Assembly (NCBI RefSeq): GCF_910592395.1
Contig: NC_088309.1
Coordinates: forward strand, 17,484,599-17,548,598
Length of the DNA: 64,000 nt
Source: Lineus longissimus
Lineage: Eukaryota > Nemertea > Pilidiophora > Heteronemertea > Lineidae
Direction: 5' to 3'
The position numbers were made by a program, and so were the translations under genes. Position 1 is the first letter of the stretch; each line of letters begins with the position of its first letter. The notes below the pieces were generated by a model. The model ran no database searches, was not told the origin of the DNA, and saw only the letters and a list, made by a program, of their open reading frames with translations. Of the stretch, positions 24,636-35,872 are shown in pieces.

Positions 24636-25314
24636 CTGCGTTGTGACCTCTGTGACCTCGACAAGTAGGTCAAATTAAAAACCCATATGATATATGATGT
24701 ATCCTTGCTATGAGTACCTACCACAAAAGTTTTATCGAAAACAAGTCATCAGTAAGCGAGATATCACACTTTTTAGATATCCACATTCGACCCCCTGGTG
24801 GCCAAATTGAGAATCAGATCGGACCGATATTCAGCACAAGAGGTTATCTGATATAGGGGGTTATATGTACCAAGTTTCAAGTTCATAGCTGTTGCGGTTG
24901 AGAAACGTGCCATAGTTACACTGAAACAGCCAATTTACGCCATTTGACCTCTGTGACCTTGAAAAGTAGGTCAAATTAAAAACCCGTATGATATATGATG
25001 TATCCTTGCTATGAGTACCTACCACAAAAATTTCATTCCAAACAAGTCATTAATAAGCGAGATATCACACTTTTTAGATATCTACATTCGGCCCCCTGGT
25101 GGCCAAATTAAGAATCAGATCGGATCGAAATTTAGTGTCACAGGTCATCTGACCAAGGGAGTCCTGTGTACAAAGTTACAAGTTCATAGGCTTAGCGGTT
25201 AAGAAACGTGCCACTGTTTTTGAAACAGGATACGACGACGACGGACGACGACAGACGACGACGGACGACGGACACTGCGGTATTGTAAAGACTCCCCTAC
25301 GGTGAGCCAAAAAG
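24636..25314 (+). mobile_element. Composite element 2, 5'-truncated
   Basis: Two core units (landmarks 24650 and 24953, 303 bp apart) lead into a GACGACGG run (25226-25272) and the 3' terminus TACGGTGAGC (25298-25307) plus AAAAA, identical in layout to element 1. The 5' terminus is missing. Either a truncated insertion or a tandem duplication of element 1 would explain this. Its core units resemble those of element 1 closely. Confidence 0.72.
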
Positions 25315-25988
25315 TGGGCGAATTTTCCTTTCAATATGTTTGTTTATCTCCTTTCATTAGCAAACTATTTCCCTGAGTGTTTTGACATTTTTCAAATTTT
25401 TGTTTCAACTGCTAGATAGAAAAATGCAATATTTTTCGCTTCCGGCGCATGGAACTTTCTGCACCGCCCAAATGCCCCAAAGGGCAGACTTTACATCACA
25501 ATGATACTACACAATGCTATCGTTAAAAAACCAGTGTCGTACAATCGGGGTTTTCTCAATAAAGTCATGATGCTGTTCCTCACCATTGGACAGCGTGTTG
25601 CCAATGCAATGACCTGCACAAAAAAGATGCAAGGAGATGCTGCACTGAGGGCTGACGTGGCTCAAGATTAAAATCATAATAACATGATAATTCAGTCAGA
25701 TTTTTCAATTTAATGCGCAATTTGATGATGAGAACTAGAGACTGGTAGGTGACTGGGTAATAATGCCCTTTTAAACAGCTCTGATGGTCCTTTAGCAATG
25801 TCTCCGGTCACATGGTCTCTTGGCCTCATTTCCTCCTAAACAGAGCGGATCAGAATGGCAGAGTAACTCAAACCCCTGATTGGTCAAGATGATTGGAATG
25901 GATTTTATTAAACAATTCTATTGGCTACAGAATCAAAAAGCTAAACAACACAACAAGTCAACAAAGGAGCTCTCCTAAAGTACCATAT
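25315..25988. other. Single-copy sequence, no gene recognised
   Basis: A 72-codon minus frame (25580-25798) has no recognisable motif. Confidence 0.5.
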
Positions 25989-26209
25989 TTAAAGGCCACA
26001 CCGTTCATTAAAAATTTGAAATTTGTAATTGAATTTGAAAATTTACTGAATATACGTTTCAACATTGCCGTTGAGTAGACAGATATACAAATACCATATA
26101 ATTATACAAAGTTTCAGCAAATAAATCATGACAACTGCACTATGGCATTGTGTATAACCACATTTCTATTTGACTGACCCATGATGAACATGAATGGCGC
26201 ACCCTTTAA
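25989..26209 (+). mobile_element. MITE family A, copy 4 (221 bp)
   Basis: It begins TTAAAGGCCACACCG and ends GGCGCACCCTTTAA. The interior has small deletions relative to the 6662 copy but keeps 'ttgaaatttgtaattgaatt' and the 'ggcattgtgtataacc' block. Confidence 0.82.
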
Positions 26210-26832
26210 CACCATGATGCACACTATACCTCTGGCATTCCAAGTCAAATGCACAAATGAACAAAAGCCCTCGAATTATCAACAGAAAATCTATTATCAA
26301 TCAATAATCAATCACGTAATCAATATCGCATATCCTATTGATCTTTGATTGGGGTGCGATGATTCGATTGTGGAGAACGCTTTATTTAGATGTCGCTCTC
26401 TATAATTATGGATTGAATAACAGGAGAGTAAATAGCCCCAAAACAAATCAAATAGTTGGACACAATGTGATAGACACTATTGGAAGATCATAAAGAAAGA
26501 TATCATCTAATTGTTTTGTTGGTTGAGTGTCAGGTATTTCTAGTGCACTGAATATTTCCCAAATTGTTATTTTCATGAATTTTAGATGATCTTTCCAAAA
26601 ATATCTCAACATGATAATTTAATTTCATTGATTGGTGTTGAGTTCAGTATAAACTTCTTTTCTTTACTTTCAGAGATGAATCTATGATAGTTTTTGATAT
26701 TATGTCGAGGCCTCCAGCAAGAGGACAAGTACATCTAACAGCACTGAGTGTTTGCATCACTCAGATGTAACACTTGTGACCTTGGGCAAGTCATCACATT
26801 TTTAGAAAGAGTTGTAAACCTGAGCACCCTAG
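26210..26832. other. AT-rich sequence, no gene recognised
   Basis: No frame of note, RNA gene or clear repeat is seen. Confidence 0.5.
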
Positions 26833-27019
26833 TACAGTGGAACCCACCTCCCTTAGCAGACACCTCTCTATCATGGACACCCACTCTATCAAGGACACCA
26901 CACTTTGTCCCAAATTAGTCATTTTCATTTAATTTTACCTCTGTATTCAAGTCACCTTTCAGTTAAGGACAGCATTTGTCATTCCCAAGACTATCCTTAA
27001 TAGAGAGGTGCCTATGGCA
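26833..27019 (-). mobile_element. MITE family B, copy 3, inverted
   Basis: It starts TACAGTGGAACCC and reads as the reverse complement of the copies at 7690 and 14508, with 'gacacctctctatcatggac' near the left and 'ccttaatagagaggt' near the right. The right terminus is decayed or truncated (GCCTATGGCAG). Confidence 0.75.
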
Positions 27020-27583
27020 GGACAAGCAAAACAATTACCCAAGTAGATTAAAATTGGACACTCCCATGCAAAAGAGTTCGGTGGCCAATAACCAAAATTG
27101 GAGCCCAAATGTAGTTGATTACAACGAGTTGCTCACAAAAGCGACGAAGCAGAAAGGAAAGCGATGAAGGAGGCGGCTTGGTGATGTCAATAACCAGGCT
27201 AGCCGTCAGAAAAGTCTTCAGGACTATCAAACCTGCTAGGTTCAAAGTTGGCCTCTTTTTCTTCATGTTATACTTGACTATGATAACATGCAGAAAACTT
27301 CGAAACTGCATGGGAAGTTCATATGACTTGTACAATCATTCTCCTGATCCTTTCATCACTTTTACACTTTTTCTTCATAAGCGACAAGCCTACTTTTGCC
27401 CGAGCAGGTCATATAAGTCAGACCGCCAAAGGGTTAAGAGATGAATCAAAAGCAAGTATAGAAAGTATGAAATGATACAATACTTGTTAATCTGGCGTGT
27501 TTATTGATGTGCTTATTCATATAATCTGCCCACAGGCTAGCCAACAGAAATCAATAGTTTAGATACAGGAGAGAAAAATCATA
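27020..27583. other. Unassigned sequence with opposed short frames
   Basis: Frames of 109 (plus) and 95 (minus) codons overlap at 27048-27444. Neither resembles a known family. Confidence 0.45.
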
Positions 27584-27811
27584 TTAAAGGGGTACAGTGT
27601 TGGTGTTACTGTATTTACTGGTCCCTCGGGGAAAAAAGAAATACACAAAGATGTAGTACAGTATTATGCATGCAAATTTGCTGGGACTTGGCATGTATAG
27701 TATTTGTATACACCATAACAGAGTTGAAATTTATATTCAGTGGGTATTTACACAATCAAAGGTTTTCAAATTTGAGTTAAACTTTCAAATTTGGACACAG
27801 TAGGCCTTTAA
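27584..27811 (-). mobile_element. MITE family A, copy 5, inverted (228 bp)
   Basis: It begins TTAAAGGGGTAC and ends AGGCCTTTAA. Inverted, it aligns with the copy at 6662. Together with copy 1 it shows that the family inserted in both orientations. Confidence 0.82.
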
Positions 27812-29249
27812 TGGAGTGGTAAACTGGGTAGGGTTACTCTGAGAGAGTAATTACAGAATGCTTGCCATATAATGTGGTATTTGGCACAGGACTAGAATCG
27901 TTTACTTCATTTACACAAGAAACTTGTCAATTATTCTGGCAATAATAACACTCAGTACTCATCACCCGCAGGCGTTTTTAACCAAGGAATGACGCTTGAA
28001 CCACCATTCGGATAAATATAGGGTCTTAACAAATGCAAATTTACCATCAACGGAATCGCAATCAAGACTCCTAGTGTAATATAACTCCGTGCAAAACTAT
28101 GATGTAAAACCCCGCGGGCTTCAACCCAGGGTACCAGAAAACACAGCAGTCGGTTTTCACATGTGCCTTGCTCAAAGAAGTGGCGCAGACATGCTGTGAT
28201 TGTGTCCTGGGGCACTGAGGGTTAATATTAGTAATTATCTACTCATCAATCTCGCCAGGATTAAAATTCATCTATTTATCAGTAGCACAGTAGCGATGTC
28301 ACATGCTCTGCTAGCTACGTCATTGATTGTACCCAGATACCCATGTTAAACGCCGACAACGCTCGTTATGTTACCGCAGACACAGCAAATAGCGGAGCTT
28401 GTCAATCAGAAACACAAACTCCTCCTATGGAGAAAAATCCATCAACGCAATGCTCAGGGGCAAAGGCAGACAGTCTCTGTAATGCGCTTATCGCAGCATT
28501 AGCTGCAGCTCGTTTGCTATTGGTCCATCTCATCACCCAATAAGGCAGCTGGAGTGCTTGTAAGGTGACAATGCAGCCGTATTCTTAAGGGGCTCGCCGA
28601 GCCTGCAGGTGTTTTATGGAGGCGGTATTTTTGTTAATCTTCTCGGGTAAAAGAGCTGCAGGATGCGAGATTTCTGATGTAAATGGGGACGGGATAATCT
28701 GTTTGATCGGAATCATGGCCGCACGGCAGGATGAAGCTCTAATGGGCAGGAGGCAGCTGATCACACTTCCTGCGCTACATCCATCGTTCGGCGCTCACTA
28801 GCGAATGATGATGTGACATACGATAGTTTCCTTAGCTGCACAGAATCTTAAATAATGAATTGTTTAAATTGTTAAGTCTGCGGAGACAGTGGCTGTGTAG
28901 TGTCTAGAGTCTGATCTCCCTACAGAGTGGCCATGGGTTCAACCACCTTCTGATTCATAGTACTGCTCACGTTCTAGATACCATCGTTAATATGTGTGTC
29001 ATCGCTATTTCTTCATACTTGGTTAGGAATCCTAAATAACTACAAGCTGTCCAAATCTATTGAGACACAGCTTTTGGTAAGAAACCCTAAACTACAAACT
29101 GTCAACATTCATTGAGATTTAGATCTCAGTTGAGAATCTTGAACCAGTGACCATGTCACTTGAAAAGAAATGCAAGTTCTTATCATAGCACTTCATACAG
29201 TACAACTGTACTGTCTCAAAGCACTCTTAATTGATTCCCCCATCCATTC
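27812..29249. other. Single-copy region with a GC-richer island at 28230-28830
   Basis: The island is of high complexity with few stops (frames at 28343 and 28616) but no recognised protein. It contains CTATTGGTCC (inverted CCAAT), GCAGGTG (E-box) and TTTTATGGAGG (Cdx/posterior-Hox-like). The segment at about 28862-28965 has weak A/B-box-like words and could be a decayed SINE. Between 29020 and 29110 a 50 bp unit is duplicated ('cctaaa-taactacaa', 'attgaga'). Confidence 0.35.
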
Positions 29250-29407
29250 AGAAGAAACCTTTCTGTAGAAACCAAGGAACGCACATGCAGCACTACACTT
29301 GGCTATTTCGTGCCAGTTGAAACTACCTAGTGACACTTGCTGAGCTTCGAACCCACAACCTTCCGATCACAAGTCGGACGCTCTTTCACTGCGCCACCAC
29401 ACTTCCC
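29250..29407 (-). mobile_element. tRNA-derived SINE, partial
   Basis: On the minus strand there is an A box (TGGCGCAGTGAAAGAGC) and a B box (GGGTTCGAAGC), about 30 bp apart, followed by a body related to that of the 7233 SINE ('aggtagtttcaact'). The tail is not clear. It appears to be an older member of the same family. Confidence 0.65.
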
Positions 29408-31009
29408 CTTTGGTTCAATTCGCTCAGTTGGTTTTTGGGGGATATGATTATGACCAGATTGTCTGCTGCATCAAGAATCAAACTTCTGTTGATGGAACTC
29501 CAACAGGGAGTTGTGATAAAGGCCATGAGCTAGATTTGAGACAAATTGTCAGCTCTGTCTCTGATTGATTATCACAGATCATTAGTTTGGAGATCTGTTG
29601 GTAAATCCTTAAGTTGCAAACAAACTGCAAACTTGAAGTATATAAGACGCATTTTTGAAACACTTTCTGAGCTAACCTTAAACATACCCATTTTGAATGC
29701 AACATATACAAAAATATGTGAAAACGATTTAAACATTTTCTGTGGGCAAAATAGGATGTGATGGGAATTTCAAAAATAGAAATGCATCTAAACTGCACCG
29801 AAGCTTAAATGTTAGAGTTTCAACGGCTTTGGTAGCTGAAACAAAATAGGATGAACGCCACAAAATTTAAAAATTTAAAACAGTAAAACTGTTCTTACAT
29901 TTGTAAGCTTCTGAACAATATGGAAATACTAAAATGAGCATAAGCTTATTGAATGAAAGTAGAACAGTTTGGATTTTATTCCTCAAGGCTTTAGGACATT
30001 TCAGACAAGTTGCTACAATGCACTGGGAACATGAGATAGCCCTTGTGGGAGAATGACAATTCTACACTATGAAGATTTGATAGAGAACAGATAAGAAAGA
30101 GTTCAAGTTTTTTATTTCAAGGCATGACTGTTACACCACTCAGTGCCGAAATATCACATTTTTGGGACCATTTAAGGTCATCTCAGTTTGTAGGCACTTG
30201 AACGATGTTGCAGTGTTAGGAAACATCTCTACTCATTGAGTTTCATTGTCCAGAAAACGTTTGTTTGTCATCTATTCATATTAGGGCGATAGCAGCTAGC
30301 AAAGAGCAAGTGACCATAATGACTGATGGAATGCTACCAGGACTGGTTAGACCAGTAGTCATCAAAAACAAACAACTATCACTGCCCTATCCATATCATT
30401 ACTCCTTGGCGAACCCTTCGACTCCACCTAGTAACTAAGGGATATTTCAATGAAACAGGGATGGCCGCCAATTTGGCCTAATTTGGTTTCAATAATGGAG
30501 TCATTATGACCAAACGCCACAAGCATTCATAACAACCTCATCTTAAGGAGTCATCTTGAGTAGATTTGCCCACTGGTGGGACATATGAAACAGCACCTGA
30601 GATGAGATTGGTAATTTGGGTGACCGAGTGACCACAAAAGGAAGGAGTTGCCATCTCACACCCCAGCGTACGCAGCAAGCATCAATTTCATGTTAATGGT
30701 TTGTAGGTGGCGAGGGGGTTGAACACAGCTGGCTCGAATTCCAACTAAACTTGGTAAATGTTCCCATACATGCTTGTGTATTGATGCCGGATTGGTTTTG
30801 ATCGAATCATGATGAAATGGACAGTTATTCAGAGGATTGAACATATTTAAACAACATCTGAGCATGGTCAAGGACATTCCCAAAATGGTCACCCTATTTG
30901 GGGTCCCGATATTCTCCCTTATCTAAGTCATTGGACACCAGTTCAGCGCCAGGTAAGCGAGGTACTCTGGATGAGTGGAGATGGTTCCAAACACTGCAGC
31001 ATTGTACAA
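29408..31009. other. AT-rich sequence, no gene recognised
   Basis: Opposed frames at 29478-29798 (106 codons, minus) and 29546-29761 (plus) lack any recognisable motif. No repeat is obvious. Confidence 0.5.
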
Positions 31010-31605
31010 GTACACTGAGATGACCCTTTGGAAGAGCTTCTTCTTTACTGCCTTTCCCCATAACCAGCAGTGTAATACCGAACCAGACACTGGGTTAGAC
31101 GTAGGAAAACAGCCATCACCACCCTCTGGACAATTTCACAACATACAGTAACTTCACCTGAACTCCATGCCACCCCTCATCTCTGTCTACTTCAGCATCA
31201 TACTGCTTCTAGTACTCTTGAGATGGCCCCTAATATCCAGCACAAGGCTAGACCTATAAAGCTGAGATTACCCCAAGAAAGAATTTCTTCCCAACGGCCT
31301 ATCCCAGTCACAACACACTGGGTCAGAGGTAGGCAAGCAGACACCACCCTCTGGAAATTTCACAGAATACAGTAACATCACCTCTGCTCCGTCCCCCCCC
31401 CATTCCGGCTACATGTTCTTCAGCATCACATAGCGTCTATTACTCATGAGATGGGCCCTAATTTCCAGCACAATCTGAGATGACCCCAAGAAAGATTTTC
31501 TTCCCGACTGCCTATCCTTGTCACCAGACACTGGATCAGAGCCAGGCAAGCGTACACACACCACCCTCTGGACAATTTCACATAATACAATAACTTTCTC
31601 CCATT
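31010..31605. repeat. Tandem repeat, about 220 bp unit, 2.7 copies
   Basis: The landmark 'ccaccctctgg' recurs at about 31118, 31343 and 31561 (225 and 218 bp). Each unit also carries 'caagaaaga-ttcttccc' and 'cctaat-tccagcaca'. The units differ by many substitutions and indels. An apparent splice donor (CCAGGTAAGC, 30950) comes from a word that recurs through the array as 'ccaggcaagc'. Confidence 0.8.
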
Positions 31606-32689
31606 AGTGATAACCCTTAGGATAGAAGATGACACCATCGTGGAGACAATAACAATGGACCACATTGTGCATCACTTGCGGCAGGCCATAACTTAGGCAA
31701 TGGAGACCAACTGCAAAAGGATAAAAGATTAGCTTTTATGGGCGGTGCACATGGTATCTTTTTAACCCTTTCAGGCTTTAGACCAATGGTAGACATTAAA
31801 ACTCTGGTCTGAAAGCTTGGAAAAGGATGTATTAATGCAGGTCTCCTGTAACTTTTGCAAAGGACAATGCAGCCTCAACTCTATCTGTAAACAGTTTCAT
31901 TATCTGATATATCAACAAGCAGTAATAGAGATTACAAGATCCTTACTGGTTGTGTTCTGTCTCCTTCCTTGCCTTTTATTTACTTCATCTACAAGTAAGT
32001 GCCAGGAATATTCCTTTCAAAAAATCTTCAGCAAAACCTGGTCGCCCTTGATTCAAGTGAACAATGAGCTTTTACTTCTTCTTTTTTGTGTTCTGCATTC
32101 CATCTTCAGTAGTAGTATCACTGTATATGTTGGTTCAACATCCGTGACGGTGTCATAAAGGCACATTGATGCCTACCAACAGTATACAGACTCGAACATT
32201 GCCCAGTTCAAAGAGAAACTCCTCGAGATCAGGAATCATCTCCATGTCATTCATCAGAAACTTCGTGATATCCTTCTTTTCAAGCCATTTCCAATCTACT
32301 TGTCATTCGCAGATCATACAAGTGCACGTGGCATGGTTGTTGAATTATGATCGAGTGAAACTTGACAAGAGTCCTTCTGATCTTTAAGTCTTCAGGCACT
32401 GAAGATGTCCATTTCCTTTTTCTGTAAACGACGTGAAACAACCATATCGCCACTTCTTGCATTCGCTCCCCTGCCTTTAGATGACATGCTGATGATGTCA
32501 TCGCCACCACACTGGACAGCAAACATGTGGCGATGGACGGCAAACAATGACAATACATCAATTCAACACTGTGCCTTGCTTCATGATATTAAATGACATA
32601 ATATGAATTTTATGTGTGCGTTAGGGCTGCTGCACTGACGTAACATATTTGTTCGCCTTCCAGTATGGCGTTGCATGTCATCTTCAGTA
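31606..32689. other. Single-copy sequence, no gene recognised
   Basis: Several frames of 60-113 codons overlap on both strands (longest 31817-32158, plus). The 113-codon frame has a leucine-rich hydrophobic stretch, but the resemblance to a membrane segment is not enough to call a gene. Confidence 0.4.
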
Positions 32690-33150
32690 GTTCACATCAC
32701 CTTCTTTCTCACATCAAGAAGAAGGTCAAATTCATTAAACCTCATTTGTCACATCAAAAAGTAGTTGATTCAGTTCATTGAACGTTCTTTCTCACATCAA
32801 GAGGAAGGTCAAATTCATTGAACATTCTTTCTTGCATTAAGAAGTAGGTCAAGTTCATTGAACCTTCTTTTTCACATCAAGAGGAGGGTCAATTTCGCTT
32901 AACGTTCCTTCTCGCATCAATAAGTAGGTCAAGTTCATTGAAACTTCCTTCTCACTCCAATAAGTAGGTCAAGTTCATTGAATATTCTTTCTAGCATCAA
33001 GAAGAATCTTCTTTCTTAATCTTACATCAAGAAGTAGACCAAGTTTATTGAACTGTCTTCCTCACACAAAGAAGAAGGCCAAGTTAATCGAAGTTTCCTT
33101 CTCACAACAAAATGGAGGTCAGGCTCATCAAACCTTCTTTCTTGCAAGGT
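32690..33150. repeat. Minisatellite, 40 bp unit, about 11 copies
   Basis: Units read roughly 'ttctttctcacatcaagaag' then 'taggtcaagttcattgaac'. In the central part 'ggtc' recurs exactly every 40 bp (32806, 32846, 32886, 32926, 32966). The edges are more divergent. Each unit carries AGGTCA followed directly by AGTTCA, a tandem pair of nuclear-receptor-like half sites. Confidence 0.88.
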
Positions 33151-34892
33151 TCAGCTACTCACCTCTCCTTAATCTACGACGTAAAGACACGCATGGAAGC
33201 AAATTTCTTGAAAAAAAGTTAGAACAAAATATACTGTTAATCAGCGGCAAATTCAATTGTTCAAGGCTATGATGTAAGTCAAACTAATGAAATGAAACCA
33301 AAAAAGTACTTTCCAAATATCCATTATAAATGCTTATAACAGTCACAGCATCAACGAAAACATATCTAATGCCAAACCATGTCGGTAACTTCCAAGAATC
33401 CATAAAAATACTATGATTTCCCCATTACAATATGTCGATTCTTAGTTTCTTTGCAAAGTTTAACACAATAATAGGCTTGATCGTGAATGCATCTCGTCCG
33501 CAGGGGACAAAAAGAAAGTAGTTTGGGTATTGAATTCAATTTTCACGCAATCTCTTCTTGGGCTTCGACAAAAGTTGTCCGGCTTCTTGCACGCTAGCCA
33601 CCGTTATCTAGTTACCTCGACTATCAAAGCCACGCCGCTTGATAAATCCTATTGAAATGCACTGCGGAGATAAGTCGGTTTCTTTTGTGCAGTGAGGACC
33701 CGGGCATTGCGCTATGCCGGTACTCGTTCAAATGTAATGGCTAATAAGGCCCATAAAGGAATTATAGATTGGTCTTTTCTGAATCAATTTAGCATGCACA
33801 ATATGGTTAATCTAATGTAGCACACTAAAAGCCAGAAATAATGATATTCCATCAAAATTAACTCATTAATGATTGCGTTTTCAAATGAAATTCTTCCAAG
33901 TCTTGATTGAAATAGAACTGGTCCAGGCTGCATGATGTGAGTGCTTCATTATCTTGTAGCAGGCAACAAAAAACCCAGCAAGACAGCAGGGCCATGGTCA
34001 ACGGGGCCAGTGCAGGAGGTGTTCTGCCCTCAAAAAGCAGACTGCCCCCTAACGACCAAAATCATAGATTCAGCCCGAGACACCATGGGGTGTCAACAAG
34101 TACAGTGCAAAATATTTTTCTTTTGGGCAATCTAAAAAAAGGAGAGATTTAACATGCCGGTCGTCATATTGGATTTGGTTCAGACGCCATCAGAGCACCT
34201 CCTCTCTTTCTATTCAATCAGCACCAAAGTAACGTCTGCTTGAACTTGGAACCTCAAAACACTGTGAAATTCGACATACCGTACAGCCTTTATTTTTTCT
34301 TCCAAGAAGATCACCACAAACAGAAGAACAAAGCTCATTTACATGTTCCATGAATATTTTCGAGAGCACATCAGAAACTTTCACCTCACTAATTGATTTC
34401 ATCAAATATCTGATTTAGTATACATGTCATGACTGCATAGTGACAGCAATTCCCTCGGAGACAAGCAGGTTAAAACTTCTTTGTTCCTCGTGGAATTGCG
34501 GAGATAATGAGCAGGGAAGAGACAGAAATTAATCAGGTTTTCCAAGGCTATGATCATACGATCAGCGGTCTTCCAATGGGACGCACCTCGGAGCTGTGCT
34601 CACTGTCTTAAAACTGAGATTGACATCTTTGATAATTCGATCTGGGCTAAAACATGAAATCAGGGCTTGTATTGCCTGTTTGTACGACCTGTCACCTAAA
34701 TTAAGTTATAAGTTTTTTTTTATCCTTTTACAAAAATTTTTAAAGCTGACTCTGTGGAAGTCAAAAGTGGAACACAGTCGTATTGTTATCATGGCTTATG
34801 TTTTTGTTAATCAAGATTTTTGTCAAGGTTGATTCCAATGGAATTGAATAACATGTTTATGTCCACATCTGTGAGTGGGTGTGGCTGCATCC
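33151..34892. other. Single-copy sequence, with a CpG-containing block at 33530-33780
   Basis: No gene is recognised. The block 33530-33780 is less AT-rich and holds AGGCCCATAAAGG and ATGGCTAATAAGG, which resemble Hox/Cdx-type sites. Frames at 33937 and 34214 have no motif. Confidence 0.35.
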
Positions 34893-34988
34893 TGAGGAAA
34901 TCAGGTGTTGATGTTTGCTTCTCCAGCTGTGCACAAAATAATTTTGTGTGCAGGGCCGGAGAAGCAAACATTAACCCCGATTTCCTCA
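34893..34988. repeat. Near-complete 96-nt palindrome (foldback)
   Basis: The arms TGAGGAAATC and GATTTCCTCA close the ends. TGTTTGCTTCTCC faces GGAGAAGCAAACA, and GCACAAAAT faces ATTTTGTGT at the centre around base 34940. About 40 of 47 positions per arm can pair, with a small bulge, a few mismatches and almost no loop. Such a sequence can extrude as a cruciform or form a long RNA hairpin. The tiny loop is unlike a typical animal microRNA precursor. A compact foldback transposon is another reading. Confidence 0.8.
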
Positions 34989-35522
34989 AGCTCCAATCAG
35001 GGAACATCAGAATCAAGGTTATCAAACAGTATACATCACAAAGCCTCAGCATACTCTGCATGGATAGAGGTTACTTCAAGACACTAGGTAACATTCTCCT
35101 GCAGCGGATCGTTCATATGTGACAACCCATCACCTCTGTCATAGTTTGCTCTAAATTTTGAAATACTTTAGATAAGCCATGCTCCCCAGGGACAGCCGAC
35201 CACACAAAATTGGCAAATTCAAATCGACAATGTCTCAATATGAAGAACTGTGCAATTGACAAGCTCCCAGAAACCTTTAGCTGTGTTCAAGAAATGCATG
35301 GTGAAATATTCACTGCCTGCTGTTCCGTGTCAACTTTCACATCCACCTTGCCATATTTTCATCAGCGGCAAACATTGACCTGCGCACCTTCGGATGTCGC
35401 ATCACCACAGGTGACAGTTCTGATGGGGGAATCATGATGACAACTTAATGGGAAAATCCTAGCATTCCTAGCAGGATTCCCCGCGGCAGGGTCTTCTGAG
35501 TCAGACTAGACGCAGGGTTGAC
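34989..35522. other. Single-copy sequence, no gene recognised
   Basis: Frames of 60-100 codons starting near 34820-35210 overlap the palindrome or lack recognisable motifs. Confidence 0.45.
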
Positions 35523-35872
35523 AGGATGGAAGCCCATTTCCCTGAGCTGCCGGGAAGCTTTGCTTGGCAGTCCTGAGGTGTCATTTATGGGAAAGGGCTG
35601 GCTTTATTGGTAATTAGGGGAGATTATTGCCGTTCTGAACCAGTACTGCCATCAGCGCATCACCTTTGTGACTTTGCAAGTACAGCATGGTTCAAAGAAA
35701 ACATTGAAGCCCGTTTCCCCCAGCTACTGGGCAGCTTTGCTTGGCAGTTCTAAGGTGGATTTTATTGGAAAGGGCTGGATTTTTCAATAATTAGGGGAGA
35801 TTATTGCTAATCTAGAACGGTATTGCCATTAGCGAGCCATTGTCTTCATTGTTGGTACAGCATAGTTCAAAA
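35523..35872. repeat. Direct duplication, 177 bp unit, two copies
   Basis: 'agctttgcttggcagt' at 35556 recurs at 35733. Both units also hold 'aattaggggagattattgc' and a 'gtacagcatggttcaaa'-like end. The first unit is more GC-rich at its start. It is a simple tandem duplication with no coding potential. Confidence 0.85.

Noticed and set aside
23520-25260. Possible protein-coding repeats in the 303 bp units
   Set aside because: Frames are short and interrupted at different places in each unit. Conservation follows DNA words, not codons.
29026-29075. 50-nt segment with good acceptor and GTAAGA donor
   Set aside because: The same sequence is duplicated directly downstream, so the apparent splice sites are parts of a small tandem repeat and are not independent evidence.
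30928-30952. Short exon-like segment ending in CCAGGTAAGC
   Set aside because: The donor-like word belongs to the repeat array that follows, where it recurs as 'ccaggcaagc'.
31817-32158. 113-codon frame with hydrophobic stretch as a membrane protein
   Set aside because: AT-rich sequence readily gives leucine- and phenylalanine-rich peptides. No signal, start context or homologue is recognised.
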